The notes: generated from the sequence alone by a model not told the origin. DNA of 64,000 bases from Pseudoalteromonas sp. MSK9-3 (GCF_003590335.1 NZ_MIET01000026.1:78953-142952); one strand, 5' to 3'; shown: positions 37,570 through 48,908, counted from the stretch's first letter. Numbers and translations are program-made.

Positions 37570-38436
37570 TTACTCAATAACAAAACGATGTGCTTCATTT
37601 ACGAAAATGGTTACATCACTCTGCTTTGGTAATGACGTAAGCCCCCACACAGTCAAACGTTCAAAGTATTGAATAAATTCAGCGACTTCATGGTCATTCA
37701 TTCCCTCACCAAGCCTCATCTTAAGTTGTCTTTCCTGCTGTAGTCGCCATTGGTAGACCCTATCAAATGCTTGTACATTCAAATATATTAATTTGTCGAA
37801 TAATGAAAACAACTGTTGATAATCTTGTGCTAAGCAATTGTTGACATAGTGCCGATAAGTACCTGAACTATCGTACTTGGCTTCTAAGCTATTTACTGGA
37901 CTTTGTAAGCGTGCATTGGGCTCTGGTTTTAAGCCAATGCACCACCCTTCAAGAATAAGAATATCTGGTGGCGTCTCAACTTTTTGCCAATATTGCGATT
38001 TAAATGGTTTATCCTGAGATTTATCAAATCGTGGCAGTATAAATTTACGCTGTGCTTTAAATGATTCAACGACATCGATTGCCTGTAAAATAGAGTGTGT
38101 CCCTGGCACACCTCGGGTTTTTAGCATTGGGTGTTGGTTTGTAGCCAACATCTGCCGTTCTTCTGGTGATAAATAGAAATCATCTATTGAGACAACAGCC
38201 ACGCTAATCCCGTCATTCCCAAGCGCAGCTGCTAAGTATGCCGCTAATGTTGACTTACCACTGCCCTGCGCCCCGTTTAGCCCTAAGCAAAAAGGTAAAC
38301 CCATCATTTTTTCATATTCTGCTTTTACCCACTGAACTATTGGCTCTGCATCCGAAAGATAACTGTCAGTTAATGTATGTATTTTTATAAAAGAGGATTG
38401 CCACGGTGCCATAGATTTATGTGAAGGCTGCTTCAA
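37570..38436 (-). CDS. P-loop kinase of the D-glycerate 3-kinase/Tda10 type
   Basis: A 288-residue soluble protein. Its P-loop GAQGSGKST and Walker-B-like VSIDDFYLS are followed by RGVPGTHS and LEGWCIGL. These resemble plant glycerate kinase (GLYK) and yeast Tda10, both members of the uridine kinase superfamily. D-glycerate 3-kinase is therefore the best guess, but the substrate has not been shown for this bacterial group. It stands alone, divergent from katA. Start ATG 38436 gives the normal length. Confidence 0.75.
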   Translation of the reverse strand: MKQPSHKSMAPWQSSFIKIHTLTDSYLSDAEPIVQWVKAEYEKMMGLPFCLGLNGAQGSGKSTLAAYLAAALGNDGISVAVVSIDDFYLSPEERQMLATNQHPMLKTRGVPGTHSILQAIDVVESFKAQRKFILPRFDKSQDKPFKSQYWQKVETPPDILILEGWCIGLKPEPNARLQSPVNSLEAKYDSSGTYRHYVNNCLAQDYQQLFSLFDKLIYLNVQAFDRVYQWRLQQERQLKMRLGEGMNDHEVAEFIQYFERLTVWGLTSLPKQSDVTIFVNEAHRFVIE

Positions 38437-38694
38437 AATAGGGTCAGTTTATCAAGAAACTTTGGAGCAGTCTCCGCTCCTTACGTCTCAGAATAACAAA
38501 ATGACACAACAACCCATCGGATAAATTGATTGATGCAAGTTATTCATATCATTTTTAAGATTTAAAAACGTTATCTATACTTATCTACGTGGTCCACTAC
38601 CAGCTCTATCTAAATAGCTATGTTGCTGCCACGACTTGCTGGCCTATTGGCCTGTTTAAACCCGTTCCTTGAAATTAAATATTGCGGAGGCATT

Positions 38695-40155
38695 ATGAAA
38701 ACTACGCTTACAACGTCGGCAGGCGCTCCAATTGCAGATGACAACAACAGTATTTCTGCCGGTGAGCAAGGCTCACTCACCTTTGATAATTTTCGATTGT
38801 TTGAAAAGCTAGCGCATTTTAACCGAGAGCGATTACCTGAACGAGTCGTTCACGCACGTGGCACAGGTGCTTATGGCACATTTACCCTCAACACATCATT
38901 GACTGACTATAGTATTGCTCACTTCTTACAAAAAGCAGGTCAGCAAACAGAAGTGTTTGTTCGGTTTTCGACTGTAGGTGGTGGCCAAGATTCTAGTGAC
39001 TATGCTCGAGATCCTCGTGGTTTTGCGGTGAAATTTTACACCGAACAGGGCAACTTTGACCTTGTTGGTAACAATACACCGGTATTTTTTCTTAATGATC
39101 CGATAAAGTTTCCAGACTTTGTTCACTCTCAGAAAAAAAATCCACAAACCAATTTACCAGATCCTGCTGCAATGTTTGAGTTTTGGGCTAATCACCCACA
39201 ATCGTTGCACCAAATGACTATTTTAATGTCAGATAGAGGGATCCCATTGAGCTACCGGCATATGCACGGGTTTGGTTCGCATACCTTGAGTTTTTGGAAT
39301 CAAGCAGGTGAACGATTTTGGGTAAAGTGGCACTTAAAAACACAGCAAGGTATTGAGACAGTGCACAGCGATGATGCCCACAAATACCCAGCTTTTGGCG
39401 CACAACAAGACTTAGTTGCTGCCATTGAACAAGGCGACTTCCCGCGCTGGAGTGTCAAGCTTCAAATCATCAGTGAAGCTCAGGCAAAAACATTGTCGAT
39501 TAACCCGTTTGACCTCACTAAAATTTGGCCACACAAAGAAGTCCCTTTAATTAATATTGGTACGTTAGAGCTAAACAGAAATGTAGGCAATTACTTTGCG
39601 GAAACTGAACAAGCTGCATTTGCACCAAGCAACTTGGTTCCAGGTATTGGCGCATCACCTGATAAAATGCTGCAAGCACGGTTAATCGCTTATCAAGATG
39701 CGCATAGATATCGTGTTGGAGCGAATGTTAACCAAATACCGGTTAATGCACCAAAATGCCCAGTTAATAACTATCAACGCGATGGAGTCTTTGCTGGCGT
39801 GTGCCCATTTTCTGGCAATGTCCAGAACGGTAAAAATAGCGCTAATTTTTACCCAAATGACAGAACAGATACTGGTGCTCCTAGCCCTGACATTACCACT
39901 GCAGAGCCGCCGATGCCATTAGCACAGAATGCATGGATCAAGCCCCATAGCCAAGACCATGAAGACTACTACACGCAAGCGGGTGATTTATTCAGGCTAA
40001 TGAGCGCAGAGCATCAGTTGCAAGTGGCAACAAATATAGCTGGCGGACTCAGTGCGGCAAATGAGCATATTCAACAACGCATGCTTGAGCAATTTGACAA
40101 GGCAGACCCGCAATATATGAAAGCGGTTAAGGCTGCTTTAGAAGCCTTAGAATGA
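38695..40155 (+). CDS. katA: Monofunctional haem catalase
   Basis: A 486-residue small-subunit catalase (clade 3 type) that removes hydrogen peroxide. The catalytic His lies in ERVVHARGTGAYGTF and the Asn in DLVGNNTPVFF. The haem-ligand block reads RLIAYQDAHRYRVGANVNQ (Tyr ligand in YQDAHRYR), the clade 3 form. GGAGG precedes ATG 38695; the longer frame to 38620 adds 25 residues without family resemblance. Monocistronic, followed by a terminator shared with pdxJ. OxyR control is plausible, but no site was identified. Confidence 0.93.
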   Translation: MKTTLTTSAGAPIADDNNSISAGEQGSLTFDNFRLFEKLAHFNRERLPERVVHARGTGAYGTFTLNTSLTDYSIAHFLQKAGQQTEVFVRFSTVGGGQDSSDYARDPRGFAVKFYTEQGNFDLVGNNTPVFFLNDPIKFPDFVHSQKKNPQTNLPDPAAMFEFWANHPQSLHQMTILMSDRGIPLSYRHMHGFGSHTLSFWNQAGERFWVKWHLKTQQGIETVHSDDAHKYPAFGAQQDLVAAIEQGDFPRWSVKLQIISEAQAKTLSINPFDLTKIWPHKEVPLINIGTLELNRNVGNYFAETEQAAFAPSNLVPGIGASPDKMLQARLIAYQDAHRYRVGANVNQIPVNAPKCPVNNYQRDGVFAGVCPFSGNVQNGKNSANFYPNDRTDTGAPSPDITTAEPPMPLAQNAWIKPHSQDHEDYYTQAGDLFRLMSAEHQLQVATNIAGGLSAANEHIQQRMLEQFDKADPQYMKAVKAALEALE

Positions 40156-40204
40156 ACTAAAACTATTGAGGGATCACTTAAAGTACCTTTACAATAAAAA
40201 CAAC

Positions 40205-40227
40205 AAAGCCGACATTGTGTCGGCTTT
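40205..40227. terminator. Bidirectional terminator between katA and pdxJ
   Basis: AAAGCCGACA (40205-40214) pairs with TGTCGGCTTT (40218-40227), placed between the two convergent stop codons. Confidence 0.85.
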
Positions 40228-40249
40228 ATTGTTAAAAGAATCAAAGTAA

Positions 40250-40984
40250 TTAAGCTTGGCGTGCTTCTATCATCAAGCGTTTCATATCTCGTATGGCTTT
40301 TTCAAGTCCATCAATCGCCGCTCTGGCAATAATCGCATGGCCAATATTAAGCTCATAAATTTCAGGCATTTGAGCAATTGGTTTTACATTATGGTAATGC
40401 AAACCATGTCCTGCATTAACGATGATCCCCTGCGCAGCAGCGTACTGTACCCCTTCACGGATCCGCGCTAGTTCAGCCAATTGCTCATCTTCTGTTTCAG
40501 CATCGGCATACGCCCCAGTGTGGATCTCGATATAAGGCGCACCAGTTTGCTTAGCAGCATCAATTTGTGCTTTATCCGCATCAATGAATAAAGATACCTT
40601 GATCCCAGCTTGTGTCAGTTTTGTTGTCGCATCGGTTATCTTTTGCAGATTACCCAATACATCTAAACCGCCTTCAGTAGTCAGCTCTTCACGTTTTTCT
40701 GGTACCAAGCATACGTAGGCTGGTTTAACGTCTAAGGCAATATCTATCATCTCGTCAGTAACAGCAATTTCAAGATTCATACGTGTTTGAATGGTTTTTG
40801 CCAGCACATATACATCTCGATCTTGAATATGACGACGATCTTCACGCAGATGAATGGTTATACCATCAGCGCCCGCATGCTCTGCAACAGCGGCAGCATG
40901 CGCCGGATCTGGGTAGCTGGTGCCACGAGCTTGGCGCAATGTCGCAATGTGATCAACGTTTACGCCTAATAAAATATCTTTCAT
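40250..40984 (-). CDS. pdxJ: Pyridoxine 5'-phosphate synthase
   Basis: A 244-residue TIM barrel that condenses 1-deoxy-D-xylulose 5-phosphate with 3-amino-2-oxopropyl phosphate, the final ring step of de novo vitamin B6 synthesis. It has the N-terminal signature [44 protein letters not shown] and GHGLHYHNV. Last gene of the rpoE-to-pdxJ minus-strand run, four bases after recO; acpS, often the next gene elsewhere, is not beside it here. Confidence 0.96.
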   Translation of the reverse strand: MKDILLGVNVDHIATLRQARGTSYPDPAHAAAVAEHAGADGITIHLREDRRHIQDRDVYVLAKTIQTRMNLEIAVTDEMIDIALDVKPAYVCLVPEKREELTTEGGLDVLGNLQKITDATTKLTQAGIKVSLFIDADKAQIDAAKQTGAPYIEIHTGAYADAETEDEQLAELARIREGVQYAAAQGIIVNAGHGLHYHNVKPIAQMPEIYELNIGHAIIARAAIDGLEKAIRDMKRLMIEARQA

Positions 40985-40988
40985 TCTC

Positions 40989-41678
40989 TTACCTTGATAT
41001 AAAAAGTTCTCGGCTTTTTAGAGCCTTATGTCCTAATAGCGGTTTTAGTAAATAGCGACTTAAATGTTTGGCTGACCGCCTAACTGCGGGTTTCGTAAAA
41101 TCATGTTCAGCCATGGCTAACAATATCGAGCCAGCAAAACCAAGCTCAGGTTGATCAGTACGAACGAACCCTAACTCAGAAACATATTGATACGTATAAC
41201 TTGCCTTAATCGGTTCACCATTCGCATCATAATCAAATTCTAAGCCAAACCCCAGCATACTGAGCAATTGAAATTCATAACTGCGCAATACAGGCTCAAC
41301 GTCATGACATTGTTCTAATGCACGTAAATGTGACTGATATAATTCAAACATTCCCTCTAAGGGCTCATTACATGGCACTGCACGATAGGTGAGTTCATTC
41401 AGATAAAAACCACAATACAAGCGCTTGCCTGTTAGTTGTAAGGGCGACGCAGAGAGTTCAAACTTATTAAGATATTTTAAATCGTATCGACCAGCATAAT
41501 TCGATAATAACAGGCCAAATGGCTGTAGGTGGGCGTTGTGCTTTAATGACTGCTTACCCTTAATTCGAGCAAGCATTGTAAGATGACCTATACCGTCAAC
41601 AAGCATATTTAACATCAATTGGGAGTCACTATATGGACGCCGATGCAATAAATATGCTTGTCGAAAGTCGCTATGCAA
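40989..41678 (-). CDS. recO: DNA repair protein RecO
   Basis: A 229-residue protein that, with RecR, loads RecA on gapped single-stranded DNA covered by SSB. Family features are [34 protein letters not shown] and [14 protein letters not shown] near the zinc-free OB and helical domain. The start is TTG 41678, directly after the era TGA stop with no gap. It is in the standard gammaproteobacterial era-recO-pdxJ order. Confidence 0.93.
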   Translation of the reverse strand: MHSDFRQAYLLHRRPYSDSQLMLNMLVDGIGHLTMLARIKGKQSLKHNAHLQPFGLLLSNYAGRYDLKYLNKFELSASPLQLTGKRLYCGFYLNELTYRAVPCNEPLEGMFELYQSHLRALEQCHDVEPVLRSYEFQLLSMLGFGLEFDYDANGEPIKASYTYQYVSELGFVRTDQPELGFAGSILLAMAEHDFTKPAVRRSAKHLSRYLLKPLLGHKALKSRELFISR

Positions 41679-42578
41679 TCATTCTTCTCCGTAACCTAAG
41701 CTACGCAATGCACGTTCATCGTCAGCCCATCCAGATTTAACTTTAACCCAAAGCTCTAAAAATACTTTATTATCAAGCATTTCTTCTAAATCTTTACGCG
41801 CCTCACGACCAATAACTTTGAGTTTTTCGCCTTTGTTACCGATAACCATACGCTTTTGCGTTTCACGTTCAACTAAGATAAGTGCATTAATTTGCCATAC
41901 ACCATTATCTTGCCATTTGAACTGCTCAATTTCTACAGTCACGGAATAAGGTAACTCGTCACCCATAAAGCGCATTAACTTTTCACGGACCACTTCTGCG
42001 GCTAAAAAGCGCATTGACCTATCTGTGACATAATCTTCTGGAAAATAAAACTCCGACTCAGGTAAACGTTTACGTACTTCTTCTTTTACCATATCAATAT
42101 TCTTTCCTTGTTTCGCAGAAACAGGAATAATACCGGCAAAATCGCCTTGTTCACTAAGCCATTGCATATGCGGTAACACAAGTTCATGATCTTTAACTTG
42201 GTCCACCTTGTTCATTACTGCCAAAACAGGGCGACCGCTGCCCATAACCTTCTTTAAAACCATTTCATCATCTGCGTTCCAGAGCGTTCCCTCTAAAACA
42301 AAGATGATCAACTCCACATCACCGATAGAACTAGATGCAGCACGGTTCATTAACCGATTTATGGCACGCTTTTCTTCGATATGAAGCCCAGGAGTATCAA
42401 CATAAACAGCTTGATAGTTATCTTCAGTATGAATACCCATGATACGGTGGCGAGTAGTTTGAGGTTTTCGTGAGGTAATACTCACTTTTTGCTCAACAAT
42501 TTGGTTTAGTAGTGTTGATTTTCCCACATTCGGGCGACCAACAATGGCAATCATGCCACAGTGCGTATTAGGCGTCAT
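41679..42578 (-). CDS. era: GTPase Era
   Basis: A 299-residue GTPase that binds 16S rRNA 3' end and supports 30S maturation. G1 is [13 protein letters not shown]2/G3 is DTPGLH, G4 is NKVD and the effector loop ends TTRHRIMGI. The C-terminal KH domain has [11 protein letters not shown]. The start overlaps the rnc end by 11 bases, so rnc and era are coupled. Confidence 0.97.
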   Translation of the reverse strand: MTPNTHCGMIAIVGRPNVGKSTLLNQIVEQKVSITSRKPQTTRHRIMGIHTEDNYQAVYVDTPGLHIEEKRAINRLMNRAASSSIGDVELIIFVLEGTLWNADDEMVLKKVMGSGRPVLAVMNKVDQVKDHELVLPHMQWLSEQGDFAGIIPVSAKQGKNIDMVKEEVRKRLPESEFYFPEDYVTDRSMRFLAAEVVREKLMRFMGDELPYSVTVEIEQFKWQDNGVWQINALILVERETQKRMVIGNKGEKLKVIGREARKDLEEMLDNKVFLELWVKVKSGWADDERALRSLGYGEE

Positions 42579-43245
42579 TTTTTATGATCTTCAATGCTTT
42601 CTCAGCAGCTTTTTGTTCCGCCTTACGACGTGAGCTACCGATTGAAATAATGCTATCCATCCCTTCAACAATACATTCAACCGTGAATGTTTGATTGTGT
42701 GCTTGGCCTTTTGTGTCTATGACCGTGTATCCAGGTAAAGGAAGCTTGCGTGCTTGTAAGTACTCTTGTAAGAGCGTTTTAGGATCTTTTTGGTTGTGTC
42801 CAGGTGAAATTGCATCTAACCGAGACTGATACCAACGTAAAATAAGATCACTACACTCATTTATATCCGAGTCTAAAAAGACCGCGCCTATAATTGCTTC
42901 TACTGCATCTGCAAGTGTTGATTCTCGACGGAAACCACCACTTTTTAATTCACCAGGACCCAACCTTAGATAGTCACCTAAGTTAAACTCCACACCAAAC
43001 TCTGCCAGAGTTTGGCCACGAACCAAGGTTGAGCGCATACGGCTCAAGTCACCTTCGCGTGCTTTTGGGAACTGCTCGTATAGGGCATTAGCGATAACAA
43101 AGCTTAAAATTGAGTCGCCGAGAAACTCTAAGCGCTCGTTGTGCTGACCTTTATGACTACGATGTGTCATGGCCTGCTCAAGTAATGCCTCGTTAGTAAA
43201 CTGATATCCTATCTTACTATATAATTCTGCTACGTTTCTTTTCAT
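42568..43245 (-). CDS. rnc: Ribonuclease III
   Basis: A 225-residue double-strand-specific endoribonuclease for rRNA and mRNA processing. Catalytic block [16 protein letters not shown] is intact and the double-stranded RNA-binding domain is visible at the C-terminus ([36 protein letters not shown], each a family block). It is three bases downstream of lepB and overlaps era. Confidence 0.97.
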   Translation of the reverse strand: MKRNVAELYSKIGYQFTNEALLEQAMTHRSHKGQHNERLEFLGDSILSFVIANALYEQFPKAREGDLSRMRSTLVRGQTLAEFGVEFNLGDYLRLGPGELKSGGFRRESTLADAVEAIIGAVFLDSDINECSDLILRWYQSRLDAISPGHNQKDPKTLLQEYLQARKLPLPGYTVIDTKGQAHNQTFTVECIVEGMDSIISIGSSRRKAEQKAAEKALKIIKNDA

Positions 43246-43247
43246 TG

Positions 43248-44183
43248 CTACTGAATATTACCTAGGCGCTCAAAACGAACACCAGTTGGAACCCAGCCTG
43301 GTAAAAGGCTATCTGGGCCATTATCAAATTCAAAACTCATCCAAATAAAGACGGCTTTACCGACTAAGTTTGCCTTAGGTACAAAGCCCCACATACGGCT
43401 GTCTTGACTGTTATTTCGATTGTCACCCATTGCAAAGTAACTATCTTCAGGCACCACCCACTCATCTCTACGAGTGCCCTGTTGCTGGTAATACCGCTCT
43501 GTTTGTTCCAATGCCTGTGGATTAATTAATATATCGTGCCCGACGCCTGGTAAATTCTCTGTCAAACGTACCAGCTGCATCGACCCTTGCTTGTATTCGT
43601 CGCGATTTACAATATCTAACTTAATCTTATTATACTCACCACACACTAAATTGCCTTGTTGAGTTTGCCCCTCAGTACAATTTGGTTGGATATATAATTG
43701 GCGATTGCGATAAACAATGCGGTCTCCAGGTAAACCAACAATGCGCTTTATAAAGTCGATTCTCTCATCAAGCGGGAACTTAAACACCGTGACATCGCCA
43801 CGCTCAGGCTCTCCAACTTCGACCAATTGAGAGCGCCAAACTGGGTCTTTAATCCCATATGTAAATTTTTGTACCAAGATAAAATCGCCATCAAGCAATG
43901 TTGGCATCATGGATCCTGACGGGATCTGAAATGGTTCAAAAATAAAAGAACGGAATATCGTGATGGCGGCAATCATTGGAAAAATTGACTTAGCGCCTTC
44001 GACAATCGCCGGCTCTGGCGCTATTTCAGAGATAACATCCTCTGCCAATGGCGTTTCACTGCTTCCCTGTGCAAGCGCTATGCGCTCTTTTCTTTTTAGT
44101 GCATACATAAAGTGGTCAAGCAGCCAAATAAGCCCTGAACCCAGTGTTATTAACACCAATAATACTGAAAAATAGCCAGCCAT
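43248..44183 (-). CDS. lepB: Signal peptidase I
   Basis: A 311-residue membrane protease that removes Sec signal peptides. Two N-terminal membrane segments are seen. The catalytic Ser is in [14 protein letters not shown], the catalytic Lys in [13 protein letters not shown], and the C-terminal box is [12 protein letters not shown]. It lies 14 bases after lepA and just before rnc in the conserved order. Confidence 0.96.
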   Translation of the reverse strand: MAGYFSVLLVLITLGSGLIWLLDHFMYALKRKERIALAQGSSETPLAEDVISEIAPEPAIVEGAKSIFPMIAAITIFRSFIFEPFQIPSGSMMPTLLDGDFILVQKFTYGIKDPVWRSQLVEVGEPERGDVTVFKFPLDERIDFIKRIVGLPGDRIVYRNRQLYIQPNCTEGQTQQGNLVCGEYNKIKLDIVNRDEYKQGSMQLVRLTENLPGVGHDILINPQALEQTERYYQQQGTRRDEWVVPEDSYFAMGDNRNNSQDSRMWGFVPKANLVGKAVFIWMSFEFDNGPDSLLPGWVPTGVRFERLGNIQ

Positions 44184-44197
44184 CTAAAAAATTCCTG

Positions 44198-45985
44198 TTA
44201 TTTGCCTACTTTTAATATGGCTAAGAACGCATCTTGAGGTACTTCTACATTACCTAACTGTTTCATGCGCTTTTTACCATCTTTTTGTTTTTGAAGTAAC
44301 TTTTTCTTACGACTCACATCACCACCATAACACTTTGCGATTACATTTTTACGCAACTGTTTAACCGTGGTTCTTGCGATAACATGCGCACCAATTGCTG
44401 CTTGAATTGCAATATCAAACATTTGGCGAGGAATGAGCTCTTTAAGCGCTTCTGCAAGCTGTCGCCCTCGAGATTGCGCACCATCACGGTGTACAATGAT
44501 CGCTAAGGCATCTACTCTGTCGCCGTTAATCAATATATCTACTCGAACCATGTCAGATACTTGGAAACGCTTGAAATTATAATCTAGTGAAGCAAAGCCT
44601 CGACTGGTCGATTTTAGCTTATCAAAGAAATCCATCACCACTTCAGCCATAGGTAACTCATAAGTCACCGCGACTTGCTTACCATGATAAGCCATCTTCG
44701 TTTGCATGCCGCGTTTGTCTACGCACAAGGTAATAACATTACCTAAATATTCTTGTGGCACTAAGATATTGGCTTCAACCATTGGTTCACGCATTTCAAT
44801 AATGTCGTTCACAGCAGGTAAGTCAGAAGGATTATCTATTTGAATAGTACCATCCTTTGTCACTATCTCATAAATTACTGTTGGCGCGGAAGTAATTAAA
44901 TCCATATCGTATTCACGCTCGAGTCGTTCTTGGATAATTTCCATGTGGAGCATACCTAAGAAGCCAACTCGAAAGCCAAAACCTAACGCTGTTGAGCTTT
45001 CTGGTTCAAAAAATAACGACGCATCGTTTAGGCTTAACTTATTTAAAGCATCACGAAATGCTTCATAATCATCAGATGATATTGGGAACATTCCTGCATA
45101 AACTTGAGGTTTTACCCGTTGGAAACCAGGTAGACGTTCAGCAGCTGAATTTTGCGTTAATGTAATTGTGTCACCCACTGGCGCACCATGGATATCTTTG
45201 ATACCCGCAATCACAAACCCAACTTCACCCGTTTTCAAAACACCGGTATTCGTTTGTTTTGGCGTAAATATACCAACATGATCAACTATGTGTGTTTGAT
45301 CCGTCGACATGATTTTTATCTTATCACCTTTACGCAATTCACCATGCTTAATACGTACAAGTGATACAACGCCTTGATATGGGTCAAACCATGAGTCAAT
45401 GATAAGCGCTTGAAGTGGCGCATCTGTATCACCTTCAGGTGGCGGTACATCGCGTACGATATTCTCTAACACCTCATCAATACCAATACCTGTTTTAGCG
45501 CTACACTGCACAGCGTCTAATGCATCAATACCAACGATATCTTCTATCTCTTCTGCCACGCGCAGTGGATCGGCCTGAGGTAAATCGATTTTGTTCAAAA
45601 TCGGAATGACTTCTAAATCCATTTCGATGGCGGTATAACAGTTTGCAAGCGTTTGAGCTTCAACGCCTTGCCCTGCATCAACAACAAGTAACGCACCTTC
45701 GCACGCGGCAAGAGAACGAGACACTTCATACGTGAAATCAACGTGCCCTGGCGTGTCGATAAAGTTCAACATGTAAGTTTCACCATCTTTGGCAGTATAA
45801 TTTAACGTTACACTTTGCGCTTTGATGGTAATGCCGCGCTCACGTTCGATGTCCATCGAATCCAGCACTTGCTGTTGCATTTCACGGTCAGTAAGGCCAC
45901 CGCAGACATGGATCAGACGGTCTGAAAGCGTTGATTTGCCGTGGTCGATGTGGGCGATGATAGAAAAGTTACGGATATGCTTCAT
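44198..45985 (-). CDS. lepA: Elongation factor 4 (LepA)
   Basis: A 595-residue ribosomal GTPase that remodels stalled or mis-translocated ribosomes. G1 is [10 protein letters not shown]3 is DTPGH, G4 is NKIDLP. The C-terminal LepA domain ends with the usual basic stretch ([20 protein letters not shown]). It follows rseC by 58 bases and precedes lepB. Confidence 0.97.
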   Translation of the reverse strand: MKHIRNFSIIAHIDHGKSTLSDRLIHVCGGLTDREMQQQVLDSMDIERERGITIKAQSVTLNYTAKDGETYMLNFIDTPGHVDFTYEVSRSLAACEGALLVVDAGQGVEAQTLANCYTAIEMDLEVIPILNKIDLPQADPLRVAEEIEDIVGIDALDAVQCSAKTGIGIDEVLENIVRDVPPPEGDTDAPLQALIIDSWFDPYQGVVSLVRIKHGELRKGDKIKIMSTDQTHIVDHVGIFTPKQTNTGVLKTGEVGFVIAGIKDIHGAPVGDTITLTQNSAAERLPGFQRVKPQVYAGMFPISSDDYEAFRDALNKLSLNDASLFFEPESSTALGFGFRVGFLGMLHMEIIQERLEREYDMDLITSAPTVIYEIVTKDGTIQIDNPSDLPAVNDIIEMREPMVEANILVPQEYLGNVITLCVDKRGMQTKMAYHGKQVAVTYELPMAEVVMDFFDKLKSTSRGFASLDYNFKRFQVSDMVRVDILINGDRVDALAIIVHRDGAQSRGRQLAEALKELIPRQMFDIAIQAAIGAHVIARTTVKQLRKNVIAKCYGGDVSRKKKLLQKQKDGKKRMKQLGNVEVPQDAFLAILKVGK

Positions 45986-46043
45986 ATACTGGATTCTAAA
46001 CTTCTGTAAGTCATGGTTTATATTAAAGGCGCGATTTTACCTT

Positions 46044-46502
46044 TTATTTGCCACAATCACCATCTATTTGCGTCAGCGGAAGGCTAATTGGGTAAACTTT
46101 CACCAAATTGACATCATGTTTCAGGCTTTTTACGCTGTGCTTCGCAATAAAAAACCCCGTAACACCACCAAGAATTGCAGCAAATATCTGCCATAATTCG
46201 GGCAAATTAAGTAATAATGCACTCGCAAACATAGCAATAAAAGCACCCAATAGGGGCAACATATAAACAAAAAAAGCATTACGCACAATATGGCTATCGT
46301 CTAATGACAAACGCACTTTTTGTCCAATTTGAACGGCTTGGTCAATATTAATAGAAAAGGTTTTTTTGTGGGTGCCAAACAACTTACTAAAGACCTGTGA
46401 GCCACATTTACCATTGCAGCCCTCACACGCCGGCTTTTGTTCAGCTTTTAATTGTACAGTAGTGCCCTTCACGGACACCACCTGCAGCGTTTGCTCTATC
46501 AT
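46044..46502 (-). CDS. rseC: SoxR-reducing system/sigma-E factor regulatory protein RseC
   Basis: A 152-residue inner-membrane protein. It has the N-terminal Cys-rich block CEGCNGKCG and two closely spaced membrane helices (FFVYMLPLLGAFIAMFASALL and LWQIFAAILGGVTGFFIAKH, with only their central parts listed). RseC modulates the sigma-E system and redox control of SoxR. Its start overlaps the rseB stop by four bases. Confidence 0.92.
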   Translation of the reverse strand: MIEQTLQVVSVKGTTVQLKAEQKPACEGCNGKCGSQVFSKLFGTHKKTFSINIDQAVQIGQKVRLSLDDSHIVRNAFFVYMLPLLGAFIAMFASALLLNLPELWQIFAAILGGVTGFFIAKHSVKSLKHDVNLVKVYPISLPLTQIDGDCGK

Positions 46503-47449
46503 AATGGCCGCTTAACAGACTCAGCAATTTTCTTTGCCGTGAGTGCTGGAACATTACCCACTACAGAGACATCAAATGCACCTGAATTATGCACATAGAC
46601 TGTCGTTGCACCCGATGAAAGCGCGCCACTTGGCCTTGCCCCAGGCAATGGGCGTTGTACAAAAACAGAAATATCAACTAACCCATCTGAATACAAATAG
46701 TAATCTGCTAGTTCATTATTTAAGTCTAATTTATGACGGTCAGATTTTAATAAGTCAAACCCTTGAGGTAACCAAGCTACTTGCCAATTATTGGTAATGT
46801 TGTCACGTTCAAGTGACGTCTGCATGGGCAACGGCGCGGGAAAGTCTCTTTGTTGTAACTCTAATAATTGAGCCGCGGGCTCTGGTGTTACACTAATATG
46901 AGTGAGCTGCAGTTGCTCTAGTAACTCACCTTGTTGATTCACATAAGCTGCTTTTAACAACAGCGATGATTGCGTATCAATCCAAAGCCAATAGTTATAT
47001 TTACTGTCGTCTTTCGACTCTATACGCACCAATTGTGATGGTCTACCTGCAATACGCCCTTTACCACCCAACACAAAGTCATAATTGCTTAAAAGAGAGG
47101 TGACATCTTTAAACAACACTTCTGGAATAGGCCCTGCAATAGAATCAGTACTGATCGAATACGCGGATGACTGAGGTTCAAAGTAAGTCACACGGTCATT
47201 GACCCTGACCATTTCTAAACCTGCACCGTTGAGCAAGCTCAATAGTTCTAACTCTGTATCATCTTGCTTAGCATGAACCCATCTGTAAGGTTCCATTCCC
47301 TTACCTTTTAACACAACAAACGACGCATCAAAATTTCTTGTGTGTACAGCTTTTGCCATATTTTGTAAAAGCTGCTTTGCTGTCATTACATCGCTGGCTT
47401 GAACGGCAAATGCAAAAAACAAACCTAAAATACAGGCGATAAGTCTCAT
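46499..47449 (-). CDS. rseB: Sigma-E regulatory protein RseB
   Basis: A 316-residue periplasmic protein with a signal peptide (MRLIACILGLFFAFAVQA). The MucB/RseB lipoprotein-like fold shows NFDASFVVLKGKGMEPYRWVHA as its opening (key part ASFVVL...YRWVHA) and WLPQGF later. It binds RseA and protects it from DegS until misfolded porins or LPS signals appear. It lies four bases after rseA. Confidence 0.93.
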   Translation of the reverse strand: MRLIACILGLFFAFAVQASDVMTAKQLLQNMAKAVHTRNFDASFVVLKGKGMEPYRWVHAKQDDTELELLSLLNGAGLEMVRVNDRVTYFEPQSSAYSISTDSIAGPIPEVLFKDVTSLLSNYDFVLGGKGRIAGRPSQLVRIESKDDSKYNYWLWIDTQSSLLLKAAYVNQQGELLEQLQLTHISVTPEPAAQLLELQQRDFPAPLPMQTSLERDNITNNWQVAWLPQGFDLLKSDRHKLDLNNELADYYLYSDGLVDISVFVQRPLPGARPSGALSSGATTVYVHNSGAFDVSVVGNVPALTAKKIAESVKRPL

Positions 47450-47453
47450 TTAA

Positions 47454-48062
47454 TTATTTCTTTTCCTCAGGCTCTTTGGGGGCTAATTGTGCCTGCTTTT
47501 GCAGCGCATAAGCAACTCTTGATTGTCTTTGGTGTTCTAAAACTAACGCACCAATTCGCTGTTGTTGTAATTCCCGAAGCCCTTTTTCTGCATTTTCTAA
47601 CGCAGGCTGTTCAGACGAAAAACTCACAGGCGAAACGCCACCAGCAAGAGGAATTGACTGCAACACCGGTACATTATCACTATGCGACCCTGCTGGTTGC
47701 GGCATTGTGTTTACGCCAACTATCGCAACTAATGCGACACTTGCGGCAATGGCCATTTGTGACAAAGGCTTTTTCCAAGCGCTCATACTAACCACTTTAG
47801 TGCCGTTGTCTTGTACATTGACTTCATTAGAAGCGGGTAAGTTGTGGCAAGGTTCATGCTCTAAGGCAGCAGCTACACTCGCGGTTATATCAATATTGAT
47901 TCCGCCTTGATGTTTCTCACGCATTACATCGCCAATCTGCGCATAACGCGTGAACGTTTTTTCATCAAGGTTATCCAAAGATAACTCGTCCGACGGTAGG
48001 TCCCCATCTAGCACTCGAGACGTTACTTCTTGACGCGATGCAATGTGGTTAACTTTTGTCAT
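47454..48062 (-). CDS. rseA: Anti-sigma-E factor RseA
   Basis: A protein of about 202 residues: a cytoplasmic sigma-binding domain (LPSDELSLDNLDEKTFTRY), one membrane helix (MAIAASVALVAIVGV) and a periplasmic tail. It sequesters RpoE until cut by DegS and RseP. The preferred start is ATG 48062 with AGGTGA eight bases upstream; GTG 48074, inside rpoE, is the alternative. It is one base after the rpoE stop. Confidence 0.93.
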   Translation of the reverse strand: MTKVNHIASRQEVTSRVLDGDLPSDELSLDNLDEKTFTRYAQIGDVMREKHQGGINIDITASVAAALEHEPCHNLPASNEVNVQDNGTKVVSMSAWKKPLSQMAIAASVALVAIVGVNTMPQPAGSHSDNVPVLQSIPLAGGVSPVSFSSEQPALENAEKGLRELQQQRIGALVLEHQRQSRVAYALQKQAQLAPKEPEEKK

Positions 48063-48063
48063 G

Positions 48064-48645
48064 TTAGGATTCACCTATTAATGGGTTTAAATTATTGTCT
48101 ATCGCTTCTCGAGCTCTAAAGATCCGTGAGCGAACTGTTCCAACAGGGCAATCCATGATCACAGCAATTTCTTCATAGCTCATACCTTCAATTTCTCGTA
48201 AGGTAATTGCGGTTTTTAAGTCATCTGGTAAACCGTCGATAGTTTGATATATCACCGATTTAACTTCTTCACTTAACAACAAATTCTCTGGTGATGCATT
48301 TGAGCGAAGTTGCTCTGCGCCGTCATAAAACTCGGCTTCTTCAGCATCGACATCATTGGCTGGCGGCTTACGCCCTTGAGATACCAAGTAATTCTTTGAA
48401 CAATTAACAGCGATTCTATATAGCCATGTGTAAAAAGCACTGTCACCCCTAAAATTAGGCAATGCACGATATGCTTTAATAAATGCTTCTTGAGCCACAT
48501 CGGCTATATCACCATGATTAGACACATAACGTGAAATCAAGGCTGCTACTTTATTCTGATATTTGGCAACTAAAAGGTTGAAGGCGTTTTTATCTCCTTG
48601 CTGAACCCGCTTAACCAGTTCTAAATCCAATTCCTGCTCGCTCAT
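48064..48645 (-). CDS. rpoE: RNA polymerase sigma-E factor
   Basis: A 193-residue ECF sigma factor for envelope stress. Region 2 has DVAQEAFIKAYRALPNFRG and YTWLYRIAVN; region 4 has LREIEGMSYEEIAVIMDCPVGTVRSRIFRARE (cut here to LREIEGMSYEEIA plus GTVRSRIFRARE). It leads the rpoE-rseABC-lepA-lepB-rnc-era-recO-pdxJ operon-like run. A promoter that matches its own recognition pattern lies upstream. Confidence 0.97.
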   Translation of the reverse strand: MSEQELDLELVKRVQQGDKNAFNLLVAKYQNKVAALISRYVSNHGDIADVAQEAFIKAYRALPNFRGDSAFYTWLYRIAVNCSKNYLVSQGRKPPANDVDAEEAEFYDGAEQLRSNASPENLLLSEEVKSVIYQTIDGLPDDLKTAITLREIEGMSYEEIAVIMDCPVGTVRSRIFRAREAIDNNLNPLIGES

Positions 48646-48710
48646 TCGAGCCGGTACTCCTCATTGTTATAATTTATCACTTAATCATTATTGCCATCAT
48701 TTACAGCTAC

Positions 48711-48737
48711 TCTGACTAAGTAATAAATAAAAAGTTC
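48711..48737 (-). promoter_or_regulatory. Sigma-E-like promoter for rpoE (autoregulation)
   Basis: On the minus strand, GAACTT (48737-48732) is followed by a 16-base spacer and TCAGA (48715-48711), in line with the GAACTT-N16-TCNNA pattern of sigma-E promoters. It lies 66 bases upstream of the rpoE start. Confidence 0.6.
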
Positions 48738-48908
48738 TGTTTTTTTTATATTTTTTTTAAAATAAGCCTAATTAACACGTCTAGACGTATATATCAGCGC
48801 TAACTATTGATAAAAATTATTCAGTAATAGCGTCGAGTTAGTTGTATCATAGCAGATATGGTACATATAGCTGAATGAAACGCATAGAAAAAGCGAAGAT
48901 CATTAAAC

